Source: an uncultured Veillonella sp. (GTDB lineage: Bacteria > Bacillota > Negativicutes > Veillonellales > Veillonellaceae). Taken from it: a stretch of DNA of 7,676 nucleotides. The DNA is taken from positions 1-7,676 of the forward strand of contig CAJZEE010000087.1 of NCBI GenBank assembly GCA_915066865.1, written 5' to 3'. The translations under genes were made by a program, and so were the position numbers. Shown piece by piece: positions 1 through 6,411 of the stretch (its first letter is position 1; every line of letters begins with the position of its first letter). Under the pieces are notes generated by a model that saw only the letters and a list, made by a program, of their open reading frames with translations, searched no databases and had not been told where the DNA came from.

Positions 1-50
1 CTATATCGTATAGATTGAATTTTTTAGGTATTATTTTCGAGAGGTATATG

Positions 51-653
51 ATGAATCAAGTTGAAACAAAACAGAAAAAAAGTATTTACCATATCTTTGT
101 ATGGATTGCTATTTTCTCCTTAGTTATGATCGGTTTATTAGAGTGGGGCTACATGGCCGGTGGTCGTGCCTTTGGTAACTATAAAGTGTATACGGGTCTT
201 GTGCCATGGTGTGTATGGATCGTCATGACCTATTTAGCGACTCGCCCTAAATGGTTTACAAGCCGCTATAACTTAGGTGACATGTATAAGGTACACCGTG
301 CATTAGGTATTGCCACGGTAGCTGTTATTGCATTCCATTTATATCTCTATTTTGGTAAAGCGGCTAAATCCATCCTTGGTTGGTGGGGCGGATATGTGGC
401 TCTTACCTCCTTTGGTATTGCTACAATCTCTGGCCTTGCGTTCTTAACTCCAAAACTTAGAAAGGTTACACCATCTGGTCGTAATGTAGGTATTTGGTTA
501 CATCGATTAAATCTTGTAGCACTTGTTGCTGCAGATATCCATATTCATGGTTTTAATCGTATTTCTAAAATGGTGCCATTCTTACAAGTGTTTGATATTA
601 TTACATACGGTCTCGTTCTTTACTGCATTTACTTGATGTTTAAAAAGAAATAA
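51..653 (+). CDS. Ferric-reductase-like transmembrane cytochrome (stand-alone bis-heme domain), copy 1
   Basis: This is a 200-residue integral membrane protein with six predicted helices at roughly residues 15-34, 47-63, 82-102, 112-133, 148-166 and 178-197. H82 and H96 are separated by 13 residues in helix 3, and H151 and H164 by 12 residues in helix 5, with a further H166. This is the bis-heme ligand spacing of the ferric reductase/NADPH oxidase superfamily, so two transmembrane b hemes are expected. No flavin or NAD(P)H domain follows, as in the MsrQ/YedZ branch, so it probably relays electrons from a separate donor across the inner membrane. The start at 51 is preferred over the adjacent ATG at 48 and the upstream TTG at 15. 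GAGAGG at 39-44 then sits 6 nt before the ATG, exactly as in the paralogue at 2336. By eye about half of the residues match that paralogue. The electron acceptor is unknown. Confidence 0.88.
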   Translation: MNQVETKQKKSIYHIFVWIAIFSLVMIGLLEWGYMAGGRAFGNYKVYTGLVPWCVWIVMTYLATRPKWFTSRYNLGDMYKVHRALGIATVAVIAFHLYLYFGKAAKSILGWWGGYVALTSFGIATISGLAFLTPKLRKVTPSGRNVGIWLHRLNLVALVAADIHIHGFNRISKMVPFLQVFDIITYGLVLYCIYLMFKKK

Positions 654-666
654 TATGAATTATTAG

Positions 667-698
667 AATCCCTTCTGTATCATGCAGAAGGGATTTTT
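667..698 (+). terminator. Rho-independent terminator after the first cytochrome gene
   Basis: An 11-bp perfect stem (AATCCCTTCTG at 667-677 with CAGAAGGGATT at 685-695) closes a 7-nt loop and runs into TTTTT. It begins 13 nt after the stop codon, so the first cytochrome gene is transcriptionally separated from the porin gene downstream. Confidence 0.9.
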
Positions 699-723
699 CG
701 TTACATTTATAGTTTCTAGTAAA

Positions 724-765
724 TTAACATAGGATATTAACATAGGATATTAACATAGGATATTA
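724..765. repeat. Three tandem copies of a 13-bp unit
   Basis: TTAACATAGGATA occurs three times without a mismatch (724-736, 737-749, 750-762), followed by a partial TTA. It lies in non-coding DNA between the terminator at 667-698 and the promoter region of the porin gene. A 13-bp unit can change copy number by slipped-strand mispairing. It is close to the porin promoter but upstream of the proposed -35, so any effect on expression would be through upstream contacts or DNA shape. Function unknown. Confidence 0.9.
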
Positions 766-793
766 TCAGTTTGAGTCATAAATGATTGTGAGA

Positions 794-824
794 TTGATAT
801 ACATTTTCTCTTTACTCATATAAT
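794..824 (+). promoter_or_regulatory. Candidate sigma-70-type promoter for the porin gene
   Basis: TTGATA (794-799) and a consensus TATAAT (819-824) are separated by 19 bp, which is longer than optimal. Transcription would start near 831 and give a leader of about 110 nt containing the Fur-like site. A weaker alternative is TTGTCT at 883-888 with TATTTT at 907-912 (18-bp spacer), which would place the Fur-like site upstream of the -35. Confidence 0.45.
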
Positions 825-828
825 GAAA

Positions 829-868
829 ATTGTTATTATCTGTATGTTAAACATGATAATGATAATTA
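829..868. promoter_or_regulatory. Fur-box-like operator with dyad symmetry
   Basis: Positions 854-868 read TGATAATGATAATTA and match the 7-1-7 Fur consensus TGATAATnATTATCA at 12 of 14 defined positions. An inverted, weaker counterpart, ATTGTTATTATC, sits at 829-840. Between them lies the perfect dyad ATGTT-A-AACAT (844-854). The element is immediately downstream of the proposed TATAAT at 819-824, a usual place for a repressor. Iron-dependent control of the porin, and possibly of the following cytochrome gene, is inferred. PerR or Zur sites are related in sequence and cannot be excluded. Confidence 0.55.
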
Positions 869-944
869 GGTTCGTAAATTCATTGTCTGTTCATTTTTAT
901 TCTTGTTATTTTTATTTCTGTTATTTTATTGTGTGAGGTTTAGT

Positions 945-2216
945 ATGATTAAACGTAAAATGACCAGTGCTTTTGCAGTGGCTGCCATGATGGGTGTGGC
1001 TACAGCTTTTGCTGTTAACCCATTTTCCGATGTCCCTTCTGATAGCTGGGCTTATCAAGCAGTAGATCAATTGGCTACAGCTGGTATTATCAATGGATAT
1101 CCTGATGGTACTTTCAAAGGGCAAAATAATATTACGCGTTATGAAATGGCTCAAATGATTGCGAAAGGCATGGCTAATCAAGATCGTGCAAATGCGGAAC
1201 AACAAGCTATGTTAAATCGCTTGGCTGATGAATTTTCCAATGAATTGAATACACTCGGTGTGCGTGTAGCTAAATTGGAAGATCAAGTAGGCAATGTCAA
1301 AGTTACTGGTGATGCTCGTATCAACTATATCGGTAAAGAGGGTATCGATGGTTATGATTACGAAGATAAAATCACAGCTCGTGTACGTTTAGGTCTTGAT
1401 GCAAAGGTTAATAAAAATACATCTGTTAAAGCACGTATTACAACAGGCTCTATTGAACTAGGTGATAGCTCTAAAGAGGCACAAGCTAATTGGGATTTAG
1501 CATATGTAGAGCACAAATTCGGTAAAAATGTTGTGGTCGATGCGGGTCGCTATACTCAAAAATTTGGTGGTGGCTTGATTTATAGCTCTAACTTTGATGG
1601 GGTAGGCGCTACAGCTAAGCTTGGTGATAAAGTTACATTAAATGGCGCTTATGGTTACATGACAGCAGGTCGTTTTGCTAAGACTAGTAAAGCTGATAAT
1701 GGTGATGTAGGTCTTATCAATGCTAATGTAGCTGTTAATGATCGCTTTGGTTTTGGTGGTATGTTTGCTCATGTAGGTACAACAAATGTACGTATGGGTA
1801 ATGGCAAGAAAAATAACGAATTCGATAATGTATATGGATTTAATGCTAAGTATAATATTGGTAAATTTGGTATTGATGGCGAGTGGGTAAAAGCATCTGG
1901 CTTGAGTGATTCCGATATTTGGAACGTTGGCGTTAAATGGGGCGACTATAAAATTAATAAGAAGAACTCTTGGGCTATCCGATTAGATTACTTTGATCAA
2001 GCTAAGAATGCACCTGTATTTAAAACACAAAAATATGAATCTAATGATTTATTAAAGAAAACACGGTATGAAGGTTATAAAGCATGGCAATTAGGTGCAT
2101 CCTACGCACCAGAGAAAAATATCGGCATTAATGCATACTACGGTTTCAATGCTAAAACACAAGAGGGTAATCGTGTAAATGATTACTATCGTGCGGATCT
2201 TAACTTTAAATTCTAA
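945..2216 (+). CDS. OmpM-like SLH-domain outer-membrane porin
   Basis: The 423-residue precursor has a signal peptide at about 1-23 (positive MIKRK, hydrophobic core, ATAFA cleavage region). An SLH domain follows at about 24-76, with FSDVP, the GIINGYPDGTF motif and ITRYEMAQMIAK. A coiled-coil stretch spans about 81-115 and a beta-barrel about 117-423, ending in alternating aromatic residues and a final F (LNFKF), the BAM recognition type of C-terminus. In Negativicutes this family attaches the outer membrane to polyaminated peptidoglycan through the SLH domain and forms a diffusion pore. The start at 945 is chosen because GAGG at 935-938 lies 6 nt upstream and the signal peptide is then normal; the frame stays open back to a TTG at 903. 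Which OmpM paralogue this is cannot be told here. The Fur-like leader site suggests a condition-specific rather than constitutive porin. Confidence 0.92.
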   Translation: MIKRKMTSAFAVAAMMGVATAFAVNPFSDVPSDSWAYQAVDQLATAGIINGYPDGTFKGQNNITRYEMAQMIAKGMANQDRANAEQQAMLNRLADEFSNELNTLGVRVAKLEDQVGNVKVTGDARINYIGKEGIDGYDYEDKITARVRLGLDAKVNKNTSVKARITTGSIELGDSSKEAQANWDLAYVEHKFGKNVVVDAGRYTQKFGGGLIYSSNFDGVGATAKLGDKVTLNGAYGYMTAGRFAKTSKADNGDVGLINANVAVNDRFGFGGMFAHVGTTNVRMGNGKKNNEFDNVYGFNAKYNIGKFGIDGEWVKASGLSDSDIWNVGVKWGDYKINKKNSWAIRLDYFDQAKNAPVFKTQKYESNDLLKKTRYEGYKAWQLGASYAPEKNIGINAYYGFNAKTQEGNRVNDYYRADLNFKF

Positions 2217-2239
2217 TTTAATCAGTAATTAGTTCTAGG

Positions 2240-2278
2240 TAGAATGCTATAGGGTGAGGGTGTTTTATTAGCATGCTA
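2240..2278 (+). other. Inverted repeat between the porin and second cytochrome genes
   Basis: TAGAATGCTA (2240-2249) and TAGCATGCTA (2269-2278) are inverted with one mismatch around a 19-nt loop. The right arm is itself a 10-bp palindrome. No U-tract follows, so this is not a standard terminator. It could be an operator or a hairpin that tunes read-through or mRNA stability. Confidence 0.4.
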
Positions 2279-2303
2279 CATTAGGCCAAACTAGATGTAT
2301 ACT
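2275..2303 (+). promoter_or_regulatory. Weak candidate promoter for the second cytochrome gene
   Basis: TATACT at 2298-2303 fits the -10 consensus at five of six positions. The -35 candidate 17 bp upstream (GCTACA, 2275-2280) is poor and overlaps the inverted repeat. Read-through from the porin promoter is an equally good explanation for expression of this gene. Confidence 0.25.
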
Positions 2304-2335
2304 TGTAGATCCTATAAGACATAGAGAGGTTTATT

Positions 2336-2941
<606 letters not shown>

Positions 2942-2990
2942 TATATCGTAGGCATCTCTTTCTTTGGTAAAAGTAGAAGAATCACACGAT

Positions 2991-3037
2991 AAAAAGGACC
3001 ATCGCTGACCCTTATGGGTATAAGCGATGGTCTTTTT
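2991..3037 (+). terminator. Strong terminator with nested inner hairpin
   Basis: The stem GGACCATCGCT (2996-3006) pairs with AGCGATGGTCT (3023-3033) and is flanked by AAAAA on the left and TTTTT on the right. Its loop contains a second small hairpin, ACCC-TTAT-GGGT (3008-3019). It ends the unit containing the second cytochrome gene. The flanking A and T runs would let it work in either direction, although no minus-strand gene ends here. Confidence 0.9.
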
Positions 3038-3044
3038 AGGTTGT

Positions 3045-3073
3045 TTGCGATACAATAGAATTATAAGTATATA
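3045..3073 (+). promoter_or_regulatory. Weak candidate promoter for the MFS transporter gene
   Basis: TTGCGA (3045-3050) and TATATA (3068-3073) are separated by 17 bp and directly follow the terminator at 2991-3037. The implied leader is about 150 nt. It contains the 12-bp palindrome CATATCGATATG (3174-3185) and a small stem TACCT-TTAT-AGGTA (3194-3207), either of which could be a regulatory site. Each hexamer fits the consensus at only four of six positions. Confidence 0.3.
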
Positions 3074-3232
3074 TTCTATGGATTTATGTAAATATATGCT
3101 GTTACATTCTTTTGAGGTAAGAATAAAAATCTGTTCTATAAACATTTCTTTTGTATTATAGTATTCTTTAGCTCATATCGATATGTATATTACTACCTTT
3201 ATAGGTAATTTCAAATAAGAAAGAAGGATATT

Positions 3233-4438
3233 ATGGATTCTTCTTGGAAACGAATTATATACCTAATCTGTACTATACAGGTTGGTGGGGGTATAACAAT
3301 TATTGGTGTATTATCCTTTCTTCCGTTATTTTTAGCTGAGCTAGGTCTTCATGATCCAGGAGAAGCCGCCATGTGGGCAGGCCTTGTATCAGGTGTAACG
3401 CCTTGTATGGTGGCTCTTAGTGCACCCTATTGGTCGCGTAAGGCTAATCAGCTTGGTCCGCGTAAGGTAATGATGTTCATCTTGTTTACCCTGATGGTGA
3501 CTGTTGGTGCCTGTACTTTTACACAAACACCATGGCAGTTATTAATGTTACGTATATTGCAAGGTGTGGTAGGGGGCTATGTTCCAATAGGATTGGCTAT
3601 TATTATTCTCGTAACCCCTGAAAATAAGGTACCTTGGGCAATGGGCTTATATCAAGCCTCCATGGTTATGGGTCTTGTTTTTGGACCACTCATGGGTGGT
3701 TTGGTGGCGGACTTATTAGGTTATCGTGCACCATTTGTTATGTTCTCAGCCTTAACAGGGCTTTGTATGTTGGGAATTTATCTATTCATGCCTAATCTAC
3801 AGTTTGAGCATAAGGTAGATGCTAGAGAGTCGCAGCTGTCTCTAATTAAATCCTTTTTGGTCATACCTCGAGTTCGCCTCTTGGTAGGGCTATTGTTCTT
3901 ATGTAATTTTGGTATTACTGGTATTGGTCCCATTTTACCACTATACATTAAGCACTATATGCATATGAATGATGAGTTTGTAGCCACTATTGTTGGTATA
4001 ATCATCTTTGGCGCCGGTTTGTTTAGTGCTTTAGCTTCAATCTCCATTGGTAAGATAACAGAACGTTTAACCATGCCTCGTATTGTTTTTACTGCTACAT
4101 GGGCTGTAGGAACTTTGTTTATACTTCAATATATAATGCCTAGTATATGGGGCCTTGGAATATTCCGTGCCATTGCAGGATTCTTCATGGGTTTTATTAC
4201 ACCGATTGCCAATACGCTCATATCCAAGGCGGTTCCTATTGAGCGACGAGGTATCGTGTTTGGTGCGGTGTCTAGTGTGGCCATGATGGGAAATGTATTG
4301 GGGCCTGTCCTTAGTGGCATGATTGCTCGCGCCTTTGGGTACGGGGCGGTCTTTTGGTCTACAGCAGCTATATTCTTTGTAGCGGCGCTATTTATTTATC
4401 GTAGTTTAATTATTCCTAGTGAAAGTAAATCATTTTAG
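3233..4438 (+). CDS. MFS transporter, drug:H+ antiporter-like (DHA1 type)
   Basis: This 401-residue protein is hydrophobic throughout, with about 12 helices in two halves joined by a charged cytoplasmic loop near 189-205. Visible family motifs are a degenerate motif A between helices 2 and 3 (SRKANQLGPRKVM, 68-80), motif B in helix 4 (LRILQGVVGG, 106-115, with R107) and motif C in helix 5 (GLVFGPLMGG, 147-156). Motif C is characteristic of proton-driven exporters. The second half repeats a GNVLGPVLSG segment (353-362), and ERRG at 337-340 is typical of the loop between helices 10 and 11. Motif A lacks the usual aspartate. GAAGG at 3223-3227, 5 nt before the ATG, supports the start. A LysR regulator follows on the same strand with no terminator between, so it may control this gene. 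The substrate cannot be predicted. Confidence 0.88.
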   Translation: MDSSWKRIIYLICTIQVGGGITIIGVLSFLPLFLAELGLHDPGEAAMWAGLVSGVTPCMVALSAPYWSRKANQLGPRKVMMFILFTLMVTVGACTFTQTPWQLLMLRILQGVVGGYVPIGLAIIILVTPENKVPWAMGLYQASMVMGLVFGPLMGGLVADLLGYRAPFVMFSALTGLCMLGIYLFMPNLQFEHKVDARESQLSLIKSFLVIPRVRLLVGLLFLCNFGITGIGPILPLYIKHYMHMNDEFVATIVGIIIFGAGLFSALASISIGKITERLTMPRIVFTATWAVGTLFILQYIMPSIWGLGIFRAIAGFFMGFITPIANTLISKAVPIERRGIVFGAVSSVAMMGNVLGPVLSGMIARAFGYGAVFWSTAAIFFVAALFIYRSLIIPSESKSF

Positions 4439-4486
4439 CTGACTAGCTTTCACAGTTAGATATAGTTACATATAATTAGTAATATG

Positions 4487-4531
4487 TATAGATAATATAT
4501 AAAAAATATATAGATAATATATAGATAATAT
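4487..4531. repeat. AT-rich tandem repeat with an 11-bp period
   Basis: TATAGATAATAT occurs at 4487-4498, 4509-4520 and 4520-4531. A degenerate copy (TATAAAAAATAT, two differences) at 4498-4509 completes a ladder of four units spaced exactly 11 bp apart, each sharing its end base with the next. The spacing is near one helical turn, so the motif recurs on the same DNA face. It lies between the MFS gene and the LysR-type gene, about 110-150 bp before the regulator's start. It may be a bent or easily melted upstream region, or a set of binding sites; function unknown. Confidence 0.8.
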
Positions 4532-4596
4532 GTAAAAGATACGTATGACAAACTCCAATGCGTGGAGGGCGGTAAGTTGCGAAATGTTTTAAAGAT

Positions 4597-4611
4597 ATTA
4601 GTCTGTCTAAT
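4597..4611. promoter_or_regulatory. Candidate LysR-type T-N11-A box
   Basis: ATTAG-TCTGT-CTAAT is a perfect 5-5-5 dyad containing the T-N11-A core (T4598, A4610) expected for LysR-type regulators. It sits 27 bp before the start codon of the LysR-family gene, suiting negative autoregulation. Such short AT-rich dyads also arise by chance. Confidence 0.45.
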
Positions 4612-4638
4612 CGATAAAAGAGATGAGAGTGCATCGTT

Positions 4639-5523
4639 ATGTTATTAAAACAATTAGAGTATTTTGTGTGTGTAGTAGATAACAACAGTTTTACACAAGC
4701 TGCAACAGAGCAATATGTATCTCAATCTGCTATATCTCAGCAAATAAAAGCTCTTGAAACTAGTCTTGGTGTTGAACTAATGGTTCGAGAAAAACGAAGC
4801 TTTCATCTAACACCAGCAGGACAATATTTATATCGATCTGGGAAAAAACTATTAGAACGGTTTCATGATATTAAGGTAGAAACGACGCGTATCGGTACAG
4901 ATGCACGTGTGAGTTTGCGCATTGGTTATTTGAATCGTTACAGTGGAATTGCTCTGCAGCAAACGGTGATTCACATGGCAAAGCGTTATAAAAATTTAGA
5001 TATTCGTATGTACAGCGGCAGTCATGAAGAGCTATATGGCATGCTCAGTGATCGTCGTGTAGATGTAGTATTTAATGATCAATGGCAAATTTTATCTGAT
5101 GATTTTGAAAGTCATTTAATTGATAAAGCCACTACATCTATTGAGGTACCACAAGGATATACTAATGAAGACTGTGTAGAACTAAAGCATATCGATGATT
5201 TACCAATTATTTTATTGTGTCGTGGGAAATATACCTTGTCTGAAGAAGAACACTATCGTAAAGCCATAGGTTATAATGGTGCATTTGCTTATGCTCGTAC
5301 GTTAGAAGAAGCACGCTACTTAGTTGCAGGGCAGCAAGGGCTATTACTATTAGATTGTTTTAAATATTTAACAGATCCTATGCCAGGTATCGAACGTAAG
5401 GTATTGATGAATCATGGTAAACCTATGGAACGCCACTACTACTTTATATCTCAACGAAATCAAAATAATTCATATATTGTAGCACTCAGAGATATGTTCC
5501 AGCAGGTACTTGAAAAATTATAA
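4639..5523 (+). CDS. LysR-family transcriptional regulator
   Basis: The 294-residue length is normal for the family. The N-terminal winged helix-turn-helix occupies about 1-60, with SFTQAATEQYVSQSAISQQI (17-36) as the helix-turn-helix, then KALETSLGVELMVREKR and LTPAG (58-61). A linker helix follows at about 62-88. The effector-binding domain begins near 91 (VSLRIGYL) and runs to the end. It is less conserved, so the ligand cannot be named. The start at 4639 gives the standard family N-terminus (LLKQLEYFVCVVD). The ribosome binding site is weak (GAGAG at 4625-4629, 9 nt upstream). Likely targets are its own gene (dyad at 4597-4611) and the MFS gene upstream. The yeiH-like and lysE-like genes on the opposite strand are also possible, since LysR regulators often accompany both families. 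Confidence 0.93.
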   Translation: MLLKQLEYFVCVVDNNSFTQAATEQYVSQSAISQQIKALETSLGVELMVREKRSFHLTPAGQYLYRSGKKLLERFHDIKVETTRIGTDARVSLRIGYLNRYSGIALQQTVIHMAKRYKNLDIRMYSGSHEELYGMLSDRRVDVVFNDQWQILSDDFESHLIDKATTSIEVPQGYTNEDCVELKHIDDLPIILLCRGKYTLSEEEHYRKAIGYNGAFAYARTLEEARYLVAGQQGLLLLDCFKYLTDPMPGIERKVLMNHGKPMERHYYFISQRNQNNSYIVALRDMFQQVLEKL

Positions 5524-5538
5524 ATGAGATTATAAATG

Positions 5539-5572
5539 AAAAAGCCGTTAGCAATTTGCTAACGACTTTTTT
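5539..5572 (+). terminator. Terminator after the LysR-type gene, probably bidirectional
   Basis: CGTTAGC (5546-5552) pairs with GCTAACG (5558-5564) around a 5-nt loop. After one C/A mismatch the stem resumes with AAAAAG against CTTTTT. The T-run on the plus strand and the A-run on the left give a U-tail in both directions. It can therefore stop the LysR transcript and the convergent lysE-like transcript ending at 5663. Confidence 0.87.
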
Positions 5573-5662
5573 CTTTTTCTGCACATCGTCTATTTGTATT
5601 TTCCTTATATAGTTATGATAGTATTAGAAATTTAAATTTTTTTTGTATCTATGAGTATAGCC

Positions 5663-6277
5663 TTACAAAAAGTCTTTTAACATCATGAGGCCATCAATAC
5701 ATAGCTTGATACCGTAAATGACGAGAACCGAACCACAGAAACGGTTAATCCATGCCATATGAGTAATCTTAATTTTTTTAGCTAGAAGATGCATTGTGGT
5801 AGCTAGAGATCCAAACCAAATAGGTGTCATTACCAAGAAACCAGAGAAGAAGTGGTAGATGTTTTCTTTTGGAATATTAGCCTGAAAAGCACCGAGCATC
5901 ATTGTCGCATCTAGAATGGCTTGTGGATTGCCCCATGATACAGCGATGGCTGAGACGATAATTTTCCTAATTGGAATATGCGTGTCTACGTTGCGTATGT
6001 CTGGTTGAGTTTTAAATATATTAAAACCCATATATACAATGAGGAGTCCCCCAAAGATGAGAACTATGAGTTTTGTGAGTGGCCACATTTCAAGAACGGT
6101 ACCAATACCATAGAAGGCGGCAGCACTTAAACTCATGTCAAAAAACGCTAGTATGATCAGCGTCAATATAATACGGCGAACAGGTTGTACCAAGGCCGTA
6201 TTAATAATGAAGAGGTTTTGCATGCCAACAGGGGCAAACGTAGCGAGGCCGACAAGAAGTCCTTGTAAGAAGTACAT
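5663..6277 (-). CDS. LysE/ArgO-family amino-acid exporter-like protein
   Basis: This 204-residue protein has about six hydrophobic helices, close to the usual 200-235 residues of LysE-family exporters. The N-terminal APVGMQNLFI segment (15-24) corresponds to the GPQNAFV signature of ArgO/LysE. SWGNPQAILD (114-123) corresponds to the conserved NPxxxLD motif in helix 4. The family exports lysine, arginine or other amino acids at the inner membrane; the substrate here is not determinable. The start at 6277 is chosen over the longer open frame to 6331 because a near-perfect AGGAGGG (6283-6289 on the plus strand) lies 5 nt upstream and the N-terminus then matches the family. It lies 134 bp downstream of the yeiH-like gene on the same strand, behind a structured leader. 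It converges on the LysR gene. Confidence 0.87.
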   Translation of the reverse strand: MYFLQGLLVGLATFAPVGMQNLFIINTALVQPVRRIILTLIILAFFDMSLSAAAFYGIGTVLEMWPLTKLIVLIFGGLLIVYMGFNIFKTQPDIRNVDTHIPIRKIIVSAIAVSWGNPQAILDATMMLGAFQANIPKENIYHFFSGFLVMTPIWFGSLATTMHLLAKKIKITHMAWINRFCGSVLVIYGIKLCIDGLMMLKDFL

Positions 6278-6292
6278 ATTAACCCTCCTGAC

Positions 6293-6395
6293 TATAGTAT
6301 GATAAAGTACTAATAAGGTGAATAGTAGCACGAAACCCCTCCATTACTGGAGGGGTTATTACTATTCTAACTATATACAATTATATCATACTATA
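6293..6395. repeat. Nested 103-bp imperfect palindrome between the yeiH-like and lysE-like genes
   Basis: There are three concentric inverted repeats. The outer arms TATAGTATGATA (6293-6304) and TATCATACTATA (6384-6395) are a perfect 12-bp pair. The middle arms GAATAGTA (6320-6327) and TACTATTC (6360-6367) are a perfect 8-bp pair. The inner stem is AACCCCTCC (6334-6342) with GGAGGGGTT (6349-6357). The left and right spacers between layers are of similar length (15 and 16 nt; 6 and 2 nt). The right outer arm overlaps the candidate lysE promoter and the left outer arm ends just before its ribosome binding site. It could be a leader RNA fold, an operator pair or a small palindromic repeat element. 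Confidence 0.75.
6333..6357 (-). terminator. GC-rich hairpin: terminator of the yeiH-like gene or lysE leader attenuator
   Basis: On the minus strand AACCCCTCC and GGAGGGGTT form a 9-bp stem with a 6-nt loop, 55 nt beyond the yeiH-like stop codon. Only TTT follows before CG, a short U-tail, so termination may be partial. Because the candidate lysE promoter lies upstream of it, this hairpin would also be in the lysE leader and could act as an attenuator. Confidence 0.6.
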
Positions 6396-6408
6396 CAAAG
6401 TGTGTATA
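6380..6408 (-). promoter_or_regulatory. Extended -10 promoter for the lysE-like gene
   Basis: Read on the minus strand, TGATATAAT (6388 down to 6380) is a perfect extended -10. TATACA (6408 down to 6403), 17 bp upstream, fits the -35 consensus at four of six positions. Transcription would begin near 6373 and yield a leader of about 95 nt containing the GC-rich hairpin. It abuts the stop codon of the yeiH-like gene. An overlapping alternative, TTGTAT-N17-TATAGT, is also present. Confidence 0.6.
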
Positions 6409-6411
6409 TTC

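Noticed and set aside
1..13. CTATA-TCG-TATAG dyad at the window edge
   Set aside because: Short, and truncated context; it may be part of an upstream control region but nothing more can be supported.
15..50. In-frame N-terminal extension of the first cytochrome from a TTG at 15
   Set aside because: It would read through the GAGAGG ribosome binding site at 39-44. The start at 51 gives the same 6-nt spacing and protein length as the paralogue.
724..765. CRISPR-like array
   Set aside because: The units are directly adjacent with no spacers and are only 13 bp.
921..1205. Minus-strand open frame of 94 codons opposite the porin signal peptide and SLH domain
   Set aside because: It overlaps a confident gene, its residue composition resembles a reverse-complement shadow, and no family was recognised.
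4126..4320. Minus-strand open frame inside the MFS gene
   Set aside because: It lies entirely within a confident coding region and its sequence reads as a complement of membrane helices.
4545..4590. Possible riboswitch or small RNA in the less AT-rich patch before the LysR gene (hairpin CTCCA-ATGCG-TGGAG at 4553-4567)
   Set aside because: The stem has only five pairs, no known riboswitch core was recognised and no terminator follows.
4476..4685. Minus-strand open frame over the AT-rich repeat and the start of the LysR gene
   Set aside because: Its C-terminus is the low-complexity translation of the 11-bp repeat and it overlaps the LysR start; no protein features.
5628..5639. AAATTTAAATTT palindrome with a following T-run near the end of the lysE-like gene
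   Set aside because: Pure A/T self-complementarity is expected in AT-rich spacers. The terminator at 5539-5572 explains transcription stop better.
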